NCBI GenBank assembly: GCA_013151035.1
Contig: JAADJB010000042.1
Span: 1-64,000, forward strand
Direction: 5' to 3'
Source of the DNA: Gammaproteobacteria bacterium
GTDB taxonomy: Bacteria > Pseudomonadota > Gammaproteobacteria > JAADJB01
DNA length: 64,000 bases
A program made the position numbers and the translations under genes. How positions within the stretch are numbered: position 1 is the stretch's first letter; each line of letters opens with the position of its first letter. The notes under the pieces were generated by a model, which was not told the DNA's origin, searched no databases, and was given only the letters and a program-made list of their open reading frames with translations. Positions 53,829 to 61,645 of the stretch are shown here, piece by piece.

Positions 53829-56800
53829 CAAGCACGCCTTGTAAACCAGCACTTCACATCATGCCCCGCAGCCAGTGCTGCGGGAATAACAATCAGTGTC
53901 ACCAGGGTTGAAAAGGTCAGCCCCCAGGAAAGTGCCAGTGCCATCGGTGACACAAATCCATCCAGTCCACCCCAGCCATAGGCGGTCGGTAACAAACCAA
54001 CAACCGTTGTCATGGCTGTGAGTAAAACTGCACGCAGCCTTCTTCTACCTGCCTGCATGATGGCATCTATCATCTCCAGACCCGACTGTCTGGCACGTTG
54101 GATAAACACCAGCAACACCAGTGAACTATTCACCACCACACCGGTTAGTGCCACCATACCCAGACTGGAGAAAAAAGATAACGGCATCGGCTTCCAGTAA
54201 ATATTATGCAGATAAAAACTGAATATAATCCCGATTGCCCCAAAGGGAATCGCTAACATCACCAGAAAGGGGTAACTCATATTGTTAAACTGTATCGCCA
54301 GGATAAAAAAGATCGCAACCAGGGCAAAGGCAAAGGCGATAATCAGGCTAACAAAGGACTCCTGATTCTTTTCTTCTTCACCGCCATAATGCACATTCAC
54401 CTTGTCATAAAGATCGCCCAACCATTCTGCCTGATGCTCCAGAACCAGCGTGTTCAATGCTAAACTCGATAATTTGATAACATCAACATCGGCGACAACA
54501 TTAACAATTCGCACACCTTCACTATGACGAATCGTGGTATAGCCCGGATGTGACTCAAAATATGATATCTTGCTTAACGGCACCCTATCATTTCGATTAT
54601 TGGATACATACAGGGATGCCAACTGATCAACATCCTTTCCTGCGGTATCCGGGAAACGAATCGTCACATCAAGCTCTTCGGTTCCTCTGCGCACCGTTGA
54701 TACCACCAAACCACCGGTAGCCGCGCGTATGGTCTGAGCCACATTAGCCAGATCAACCCCGACATAGGTAGCACGCTCACGATCAAGGATAAGATGCAAT
54801 TCATCATCGCCTCGTCTTAAACCACTATCAATCATAGTCACCCCATCAATCGTTTGCAGATATTGCATGAGTTGCCGCGCCGCCTGCTGCGTCTGAACAT
54901 CCTTATGCGCGGAGATACTCACCTCCAGCGCCCGACCCACCGGAGGACCGGGTCGTAGCGCCGTAGTTGCAATATCAAAGGCAGGAAATTTCTCCTTTAG
55001 TATATGATCCAGACGATACATATCATCCATCGCATTATGTCCCGCTCGGCTAACAGCAGGGGTATAGATGGCACGAATCTGTCCATAACGGCTGCCACGC
55101 TGGGTTAGTGGATCACCCTGATCGACCGAAATGTCACCACTCCTTGCCAGGGTAGCCTGTAGGTAATCCGGGTTAATATAGGCACGCATCTCGGTATCCA
55201 CATCCTTGAGGTTTTGCCTCATACTACGCAGGTCTGTACCCGGTTTCGCGATTACACGCACAATAAATTCATCCACACCCTCTGGTGGAAACAACTGAAA
55301 CGACATAGTTCGAGCCAACATCATGGCTGCCACCAGAACCAGGATGGCGACCATCACCGTCAACCAGCGAAAACGAAGAGCCCAGGCTAATACCCGGACA
55401 TAAAAATCCTCCAACGCAATCAGCCATTTCCGCTCCGGTGGATGTTTGTCAGCATGAGTAACATGGGCAACATGACTGGGCAGAATAAGAAAGGATTCCA
55501 GCCAGGAAAAGATCAGCAAGGAGATCACCACCATTGGGATGGCAATAATAAATTTACCAATAATCCCACTCATAAACATCATCGGTAGAAAGGCCGCGAC
55601 GGTCGTCATAATCGTTGTTGTCACCGGGCCTAACAATTCCATTGCACCCTGCACTGCCGCCTGCATGGGTCGAACCCCCTGCTCCATGTGCCAGGTAATA
55701 TTCTCACCAATAATAATGGCATCATCCACCAGCATACCCAATACCATGATAAACCCCATCATGGAGATCAGATTCAGTGTCATCCCCGCCAGATATAAAG
55801 AAAATATCCCACTCATAAAGATAATAGGTAGCCCCCAGGTGGTAGTCATTGCCACCGAAAAGCGCAAGAACAATAACAAGGTAATAAAGACCAGACCCAG
55901 ACCCAGGATGCCATTATTAGTTAACACGCCTAAACGCACACGGGCAAAACGTGAAAAATCCTGAAAAGTCTTTACTGTGAGATCATTACCATAGATTGCT
56001 GGAATCGTTTCAATATAGGCTTTGATACGATCGACCGTCTTGATGATGTCCGCGTCGGATTTTTTTAGTATCAAAAAAGATAATGCCGGCTCACCAGCAA
56101 TATCCTCCAGGGTTTGAGGCTCAACTAGAGCCTCCTCTATATCAGCCACATCCATCAGGCGTACAATATCACCGCGATCATTGGCGCGTAACACCAGATC
56201 CTGCGCATCATGGATATCAGAGAACTCACCCACAATGCGCACTGTCTTCTGCCCCGCTGCGGTCAGGATATCGCCACCCGGCGCATTCAGATTCCAGCCC
56301 TTCACCTTGTTGACCAGATCTCGCACGGTAATATGATGCTGCCGCATACGCTCAGGATCGACAACAATACGAATCTCCGCCTTTCTCTCACCCAGGATCT
56401 GCGCCTTGGCGATACCCTCAATATTCAACAGATCATCCTGTAGCTTGTCACCCAGACGCTTTAATGCCAACTCATCCAGGGGTGCGGATACCGACATCCG
56501 TATAATAGGAAAAACACCCCCATCGACCTCCAGCACACTGGGATCATAAGGTAGATCTGCGGGTAATTTTGCACGATCAACCGCCAGTGATATCTCGCTG
56601 CTGATACGTGCACGATTATTAGCATCCGGATCAAGCTCCATCACAATACGCCCTGAACCTGGAAACGCAGTTGACTTCATGCTATCAATCCCGTTCAGAG
56701 AACGTAGCTCTTGCTCAATAGGTGTAATCACCAACTGCTCCAGCTCTTCGGGGGATGCGCCGGGATAGACAACATTAATATGCACCTGATCGAGATTAAC

Positions 56801-56923
56801 ATTGGGAAATGCCTCGATACGCAACAACATCACCGAGGTCACCAGACCCAGCGCCAACAGAAATACCGAGATCAAATTGACCACCAGACTACGTTCCACC
56901 AGGAAGCGGATAATAAGCTGCAC
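53828..56923 (-). CDS. RND-family efflux transporter permease subunit
   Basis: 1031 residues, an AcrB-type inner-membrane pump with 12 TM segments and two large periplasmic loops. The proton-relay aspartates are in GMLVDDAIIIGENI (TM4); the TM10 position reads GVVVNSSLVLLVF without the lysine of AcrB, as in some RND subgroups. N-terminus MQLIIRFLVERSLVVNLI. The start is a GTG overlapping the TolC-like stop (TAGTG). There is no membrane-fusion-protein gene in the unit. Substrate unknown. Its stop codon abuts a REP doublet. Confidence 0.92.
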   Translation of the reverse strand: MQLIIRFLVERSLVVNLISVFLLALGLVTSVMLLRIEAFPNVNLDQVHINVVYPGASPEELEQLVITPIEQELRSLNGIDSMKSTAFPGSGRIVMELDPDANNRARISSEISLAVDRAKLPADLPYDPSVLEVDGGVFPIIRMSVSAPLDELALKRLGDKLQDDLLNIEGIAKAQILGERKAEIRIVVDPERMRQHHITVRDLVNKVKGWNLNAPGGDILTAAGQKTVRIVGEFSDIHDAQDLVLRANDRGDIVRLMDVADIEEALVEPQTLEDIAGEPALSFLILKKSDADIIKTVDRIKAYIETIPAIYGNDLTVKTFQDFSRFARVRLGVLTNNGILGLGLVFITLLLFLRFSVAMTTTWGLPIIFMSGIFSLYLAGMTLNLISMMGFIMVLGMLVDDAIIIGENITWHMEQGVRPMQAAVQGAMELLGPVTTTIMTTVAAFLPMMFMSGIIGKFIIAIPMVVISLLIFSWLESFLILPSHVAHVTHADKHPPERKWLIALEDFYVRVLAWALRFRWLTVMVAILVLVAAMMLARTMSFQLFPPEGVDEFIVRVIAKPGTDLRSMRQNLKDVDTEMRAYINPDYLQATLARSGDISVDQGDPLTQRGSRYGQIRAIYTPAVSRAGHNAMDDMYRLDHILKEKFPAFDIATTALRPGPPVGRALEVSISAHKDVQTQQAARQLMQYLQTIDGVTMIDSGLRRGDDELHLILDRERATYVGVDLANVAQTIRAATGGLVVSTVRRGTEELDVTIRFPDTAGKDVDQLASLYVSNNRNDRVPLSKISYFESHPGYTTIRHSEGVRIVNVVADVDVIKLSSLALNTLVLEHQAEWLGDLYDKVNVHYGGEEEKNQESFVSLIIAFAFALVAIFFILAIQFNNMSYPFLVMLAIPFGAIGIIFSFYLHNIYWKPMPLSFFSSLGMVALTGVVVNSSLVLLVFIQRARQSGLEMIDAIMQAGRRRLRAVLLTAMTTVVGLLPTAYGWGGLDGFVSPMALALSWGLTFSTLVTLIVIPAALAAGHDVKCWFTRRA

Positions 56924-58422
56924 TACAACGCACCCTCTTTAATAAAGCTCAAATAGGCGGGTAGTTCAACCTCATCCCATAAACCACCCTGAATAATACT
57001 AATCCGTTTTAACAGCCTGAGTATATCCAGCTCTTGCGAGGCAAGAGCCAACTCAACGTTTGATAATTGGTTCTCAAAGGCAATGACTTGATCCATATCC
57101 ATACGCCCATCCCGATAGCGCCATTCTGCATCACTTAATTTATCTTGTTCAACAGACAGACTAGCCCGCTGTGCCCGCAAGGTATAAACACTGTCCGTCA
57201 GCTCCGTTAGTAATGATGCAACATCGTATTTCAGTCCATCCAGATATTGCGTCTTTTGCTGTAACATCAACCCCCGTTGTAATTGTGCCTGATAGAGTTC
57301 AGCATCAACCCCATCACGGTTCATGCTTTGCTTAAACTCAAATCGGAAACCGCCGATTATTTCGTTATCCATATAGGATGACACCAGTAGATCACCACGC
57401 AGATCACGATCACCGGCAAATAAAACCAGGTCCAGTTGATTCTTGCGTGCATCTCGGCGCACAGCAATCTGACCCTCAATCTGTGTTAATTGTATTTCAA
57501 ACTGTCTAAGCTGTGGGCTATACTGCTGTGCCTGCGCCAACACCGTGTCATGCTCAAAGTGATTGACAGTCTTATTCTGAATCACCAGAGAAAACACCTC
57601 ATCCCAACGATTCCCCATTAAACGATTAAGGGCAATCTGTTGCTGACGCACTTGTGATTTTAATATTTGCTGTTGCGCATACAGTGATTTTAGCTGCGCC
57701 TGTACCTGCAACTGATCCTTTCCTTCAGCAACACCTAATTGACTCCGTTCGTTAATATAGTCCATTAATCGTTGTGCGCGTTTAATCGACTGCCGTCCAT
57801 TACTCAAACGCATCTCATTACTTGCCAGGGCATAATAAAGATCCACCAACTGCCACGCCAGGCGATCCGCCTGCATCATTAAGTTGGTTTGTTGAACATC
57901 GACACCGCGCCCGCTATCGGCAACTGCCTGCTGATAAGGTAGATTACCTTTGCCCTTTTGTAGCGGGATACGGTAGCTCAGATCGAGACGAGTATCAGTG
58001 TAGGGATTAGGAAATCCAGGAATCAGACTGACATCCGCCCGGTTATAGGCCAGACTCGCAGATAACGATACCGTCTCCCCCGTAGCCAGTTGCCGTGTCA
58101 GTTGTGTATTGAGATCAAGCACATCATTCGGTGAACCAAAGAAGGATACATCATGCCGCACACCTGCGGCTGCACCCAGTTGCCAACCCAGACGACTACG
58201 CACCCTCTTGCCTTCATGTTGTGCAGACTGCAGTTCAAGCATGGCTATCTTTAATGAGGGGTGATAATTCAGCACGCGCGCCAATACCTGGTGCACGTCC
58301 AGGGTTCCTGCCTGTAATGGTGAAGCAAGAAAAATCAGCGCAACAAATGGGGTCAGAGCACTTGAAAAGGAAAGAGGAACTAAAGGCTCCTCTTTCCTTT
58401 TCAAGTGCTCTGACCCCACCAT
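56923..58422 (-). CDS. TolC-like outer-membrane efflux protein
   Basis: About 500 residues. A hydrophobic signal region (FVALIFLASPLQA) is followed by GTLDVHQVLARVLNYHPSLKIA and two long helical repeats with coiled-coil character (e.g. QSIKRAQRLMDYINERSQLGVAEGKDQLQ). The OMF family is clear though divergent from E. coli TolC. The first usable ATG is at 58422, immediately after the ssb stop, and the first 30 or so codons lie in the REP palindrome at 58348-58418; thus the signal-peptide n-region is repeat-derived. A longer frame runs upstream antisense-like through ssb and is rejected. The gene is coupled to the RND gene downstream. Confidence 0.85.
   Translation of the reverse strand: MVGSEHLKRKEEPLVPLSFSSALTPFVALIFLASPLQAGTLDVHQVLARVLNYHPSLKIAMLELQSAQHEGKRVRSRLGWQLGAAAGVRHDVSFFGSPNDVLDLNTQLTRQLATGETVSLSASLAYNRADVSLIPGFPNPYTDTRLDLSYRIPLQKGKGNLPYQQAVADSGRGVDVQQTNLMMQADRLAWQLVDLYYALASNEMRLSNGRQSIKRAQRLMDYINERSQLGVAEGKDQLQVQAQLKSLYAQQQILKSQVRQQQIALNRLMGNRWDEVFSLVIQNKTVNHFEHDTVLAQAQQYSPQLRQFEIQLTQIEGQIAVRRDARKNQLDLVLFAGDRDLRGDLLVSSYMDNEIIGGFRFEFKQSMNRDGVDAELYQAQLQRGLMLQQKTQYLDGLKYDVASLLTELTDSVYTLRAQRASLSVEQDKLSDAEWRYRDGRMDMDQVIAFENQLSNVELALASQELDILRLLKRISIIQGGLWDEVELPAYLSFIKEGAL
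58348..58418. repeat. Perfect 31-bp inverted repeat of REP type at the TolC-like gene start
   Basis: Arms 58348-58378 and 58388-58418 are perfect inverted repeats (outer edge TGGGGTCAGAGCACTTGAAA) around a 9-bp loop. One arm's outer 19 bp recurs at 53012-53030. It covers the end of the ssb region and the first codons of the TolC-like gene. Folding would put the ribosome-binding site and start in or beside a hairpin. Confidence 0.9.
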
Positions 58423-58423
58423 G

Positions 58424-58912
58424 CTAGAACGGAATATCATCATCCAGATCATCCATCGCTGCTGCGGGTGCAGATGCAGGTGATGCGGCTGGTTGTGACT
58501 GTGGTTGTGACTGTGGTGGTGATTGCGATCGTGACTGCTGATTATCAAAAGCAGCTGAGCCTGAACCGGCACGACCACCTAACATCTGCATCTCGCTAGC
58601 AACAATCTCCGTGGTGTAACGATCATTACCACTCTTGTCCTGCCACTTGCGAGTACGCAAGGAACCTTCAACATAAACCTGTGAACCCTTTTTCAGGTAT
58701 TCACCCACAATCTCTGCCAGACGATTGAAGAACACCACATTGTGCCACTCGGTACGTTCTTGTTTATCTCCGGTTTGTTTATCTTTCCATGAATCCGTTG
58801 TTGCAATCGTTACATTAGCCGCCGCACCACCACTCGGCATATAACGTACATCCGGATCTTTACCCAGATTACCCACCAGAATCACCTTATTAACACCTCT
58901 TGCCATATCCAT
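58424..58912 (-). CDS. ssb: Single-stranded DNA-binding protein
   Basis: 162 residues: an N-terminal OB-fold ([48 protein letters not shown]) and a flexible Ser/Pro/Gln-rich linker ending in the acidic tip [10 protein letters not shown], which recruits repair and replication partners. Position near uvrA is conserved in many proteobacteria. A hairpin repeat follows 6 bp after the stop. Confidence 0.96.
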   Translation of the reverse strand: MDMARGVNKVILVGNLGKDPDVRYMPSGGAAANVTIATTDSWKDKQTGDKQERTEWHNVVFFNRLAEIVGEYLKKGSQVYVEGSLRTRKWQDKSGNDRYTTEIVASEMQMLGGRAGSGSAAFDNQQSRSQSPPQSQPQSQPAASPASAPAAAMDDLDDDIPF

Positions 58913-59306
58913 CTCCTATTATCAACAGCCACCCATCCCTGGATGGGGTCATTATCAATTAAGTGTCTATCATACTATGTGCCTGAGCAAAACCAAACAA
59001 CAAATATTTAACTATCCCGACAAACTCTTTAAAAACACATAAGCAAATGTTTTTAAAGGATTAATAAAAAATAAACACCTCCACAAAAAAACCACTGTTA
59101 AAATAATTTACACTATTTTTAAAAATAAGGGGTGTTTTTTTACAGAAAATAACAACTATAAAAACAATAACATCACTTATTAATCAATAAGTTATAAAAA
59201 TAAAACCGATCACAAGCACAAGATAATCGTCGAAAAAACTTACACTACACCTATTTTTTATTATAAACGTAAGAATTATCCTTTTATTTTCAAACACTTG
59301 AAAAAC
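58913..59306. other. AT-rich intergenic stretch without a supported gene
   Basis: About 390 bp between ssb and the sigma-54 promoter. It is strongly AT-rich, with long A and T runs and a short CCATCCCTGGATGGGG inverted repeat at about 58932-58948. It must contain the ssb promoter, which I cannot place firmly, and may hold enhancer sites for the sigma-54 promoter. I see no ORF, tRNA or known RNA. Confidence 0.6.
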
Positions 59307-59322
59307 TGGCACGGTTGATGCT
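59307..59322 (+). promoter_or_regulatory. Putative sigma-54 promoter of the VPxP-CTERM gene at 59405
   Basis: TGGCACGGTTGATGCT matches the TGGCACRNNNNTTGCW consensus at all fixed positions except one (A for T before TGC). GG (-24) and GC (-12) spacing is exact. The leader to the ATG would be about 70 bases with AGGAG near its end. Sigma-54 control would need an activator, not encoded in this window. Confidence 0.72.
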
Positions 59323-59404
59323 TAGTGTTAATACCAAGGACACGACGAAAACACTTGGTAATGAAAAAAGGATTTTCATTAAACATATTTTAGGAGTTTT
59401 AATA

Positions 59405-60133
59405 ATGAACAACACGACGATCAAAAAAAGCGTAAAGGCATTAGTTGCCGCATCATTAATCACATTGAGCATGAACAGCAGTGCCGCACTGATTGATTAT
59501 GGCAGCTTCACCTTTGACAATGTTAACAATCTTGATTGGCTCGACCTGACAGCCACACAGGGCATGTCTTATGATGATGTTGAGATAGCCATTCACGGTA
59601 ACGGTTATATAACGACGGCCAGCGTACCGCTCGGTAGTCTGTCCGCATGGGAACATGCCACACTGGCTCAGGTCAATGATCTGTTTACACAGTTTGGGGT
59701 TCCTCTCGTTACTCAGAATATCAATTCCAATATCATAGACCCTGGAATCGCTACCATGGTTAGCTATCTAGGTGACACTCTAGCAAACACCCCTAAAGGT
59801 CTATTAGGCTATACCGGCAGCTTCGGTATTACAGAGGAATCCATCAACGTAGATAAGCATGTCTCTATGGGCGCATTATTTACAGGACCTGATGTCCCAG
59901 CACCTCAAAATGCTTACCGTGCCAGCGGGACATTAGAGAGATGGGACAGTACTGAATGGTCTTTTGCTGGTCACTTCCTGGTTCGTAGCAATAATCAATG
60001 CATAGGCGATTCTAATTTAGAAGCCTGCATCACCATTGATGGCCCAAACCCTGTTCCTGTTCCAGCAGCGGTATGGTTATTCGGTTCAGGTTTGCTTGGT
60101 ATGGTCGGAGTGTTTCGTCGTAAGAAAAAATAA
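59405..60133 (+). CDS. VPxP-CTERM exported protein (LDWLDLTAT family)
   Basis: 242 residues from ATG 59405 (AGGAG nine bases upstream). A signal peptide (SVKALVAASLITLSMNSSA), then ALIDYGSFTFDNVNNLDWLDLTATQGMSY, shared with the paralogue at 47341-47955, and a C-terminal VPVPAAVWLFGSGLLGMVGVFRRKKK sorting signal. Two cysteines (CIGDSNLEAC) lie before the tail and might form a disulfide. Surface or matrix localisation is inference. A strong terminator follows. Confidence 0.9.
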   Translation: MNNTTIKKSVKALVAASLITLSMNSSAALIDYGSFTFDNVNNLDWLDLTATQGMSYDDVEIAIHGNGYITTASVPLGSLSAWEHATLAQVNDLFTQFGVPLVTQNINSNIIDPGIATMVSYLGDTLANTPKGLLGYTGSFGITEESINVDKHVSMGALFTGPDVPAPQNAYRASGTLERWDSTEWSFAGHFLVRSNNQCIGDSNLEACITIDGPNPVPVPAAVWLFGSGLLGMVGVFRRKKK

Positions 60134-60156
60134 CTATAAAAGTAGTGCTTATTTAG

Positions 60157-60182
60157 AGGAAGCCTTTGGCTTCCTTTTTTTT
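60157..60182 (+). terminator. Rho-independent terminator
   Basis: GGAAGCC-TTT-GGCTTCC followed by eight T residues, 24 bp after the VPxP-CTERM stop. The T-run is read only on the plus strand; the convergent MFS gene ends at 60181 and lacks its own. Confidence 0.93.
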
Positions 60183-61581
60183 ATTTCAAATTCCGGGAAG
60201 AAGACACCTGATACTGAAACAACTGCTCCTCATCCAGCGCATGAGGATCAACCTTGAGATAAGCCACCTTATCTTCAGCAATAACGACAGCCTCGGCTAC
60301 ACCACTCACCTGAGTGAGACGCAATGCCAACTGCCTTGCCTGTTGCTCATCGAGAGAACCAACCGATAACAGATAACTGGTCAAATAACGTGGATTCTTC
60401 ATTGACCATGCCACCAATGCCCATAATAACGCCACGGCAACACACAACAAAAAAACACTTGCCAGACCATAGATCCCCTGCAACCAACCCGCACTAGCCC
60501 CGCCTAAAAAGGCGCCCAAAAACTGTGAACTGGAATAAAAACCCATCGCTGTTCCCTTATTGGAAGCGGGCGCCATCTTGGAGATCAGAGAAGGTAAAAT
60601 GGCCTCCAGGGTATTAAATGCGGTATAAAATACCGCTAATGCAATAAAAATACCCCATGCGTTGGCATGTTCAAACCAGAGCATAAGTTCGGCTATCGCC
60701 AACACCAACACTGAACCAATAAAGACCGACTTCATACGACGATGTTTTTCCGCCTGCAAGATCAACGGGATCATCGCCACAACAGAAAGCAATAATGCTG
60801 GCAAATAGATCTTCCAGTGACTATTCACATCCAGCCCTGCCACATCTCGAATAATCACCGGCAATACCACAAAGCTCGCCATCAGGATAAAATGCAAACA
60901 AAGAATACCCAGATCCAGACGCAATAGCTGTCGATCCTTTAACACCGATTGAAATTGTTCCGGCACCGCCTGCGCATCCCGGTGCAGGTGACTATGAACA
61001 GGATCAGGGACGATCAGGTACAAGATACCAATACCGATAATCGCCAGTACTGCCGTAAACCAAAAGATACCCGGAACACCGATCCAGGTATTAAGCAGCG
61101 GCCCTGCGATCAAGGCAACGGCAAAAGACATCCCGATACTAATACCAATGGTCGCCATCGCCCGAATACGGTTTTCTTCCCGCGTAAGGTCCGCAACCAG
61201 TGCCATCACAGCAGCAGCAATAGCACCCGCACCTTGCAAGGCGCGGCCAAAGATAACCATATAGATCGAATCAGCCATAGCAGCCACGACACTGCCCAGC
61301 GCAAAGATCACCAGCCCCATCGCAATGACCGGTTTACGCCCAATACGATCGGATAATAGGCCATAAGGAATTTGTAACAAGGCCTGCGTCAAACCGTAGG
61401 CACCGAGGGCGATACCGATCAACAGTGGGGTTGCACCTTCCAGCTCATCGGCATAGAGAGAAAATACCGGCAGGATCATAAATAAACCCAGCATACGAAA
61501 GACAAATATGCCGGCAAGCGATTGCACGGCACGACGCTCCATTGAGCTCATCGCCTGTCGTACTGTATTTGATTTATTCAA
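60181..61581 (-). CDS. YajR-like MFS transporter with C-terminal YAM domain
   Basis: 466 residues: 12 TM segments of the major facilitator superfamily (GLTQALLQIPYGLLSDRIGRKPVI is the loop 2-3 motif A) and a soluble C-terminal domain of about 70 residues (LDEQQARQLALRLTQVSGVAEAVVIAED), as in E. coli YajR. The substrate of this group is not firmly known; drug or efflux roles are assumed. It lies between ssb and uvrA, an order seen in other proteobacteria. Confidence 0.88.
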   Translation of the reverse strand: MNKSNTVRQAMSSMERRAVQSLAGIFVFRMLGLFMILPVFSLYADELEGATPLLIGIALGAYGLTQALLQIPYGLLSDRIGRKPVIAMGLVIFALGSVVAAMADSIYMVIFGRALQGAGAIAAAVMALVADLTREENRIRAMATIGISIGMSFAVALIAGPLLNTWIGVPGIFWFTAVLAIIGIGILYLIVPDPVHSHLHRDAQAVPEQFQSVLKDRQLLRLDLGILCLHFILMASFVVLPVIIRDVAGLDVNSHWKIYLPALLLSVVAMIPLILQAEKHRRMKSVFIGSVLVLAIAELMLWFEHANAWGIFIALAVFYTAFNTLEAILPSLISKMAPASNKGTAMGFYSSSQFLGAFLGGASAGWLQGIYGLASVFLLCVAVALLWALVAWSMKNPRYLTSYLLSVGSLDEQQARQLALRLTQVSGVAEAVVIAEDKVAYLKVDPHALDEEQLFQYQVSSSRNLK

Positions 61582-61645
61582 GATTAACTGCCCAAAGGTA
61601 GCAAAGAGCAGTATAGTAGCAGGTTAGCTGATTAACTGGAACGCC

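Noticed and set aside
58425-58578. Longer TolC-like protein starting upstream at 58578 (His-rich N-terminus)
   Set aside because: That stretch is an alternative frame of ssb's Ser/Pro/Gln linker; it has no signal-peptide character and overlaps ssb fully.
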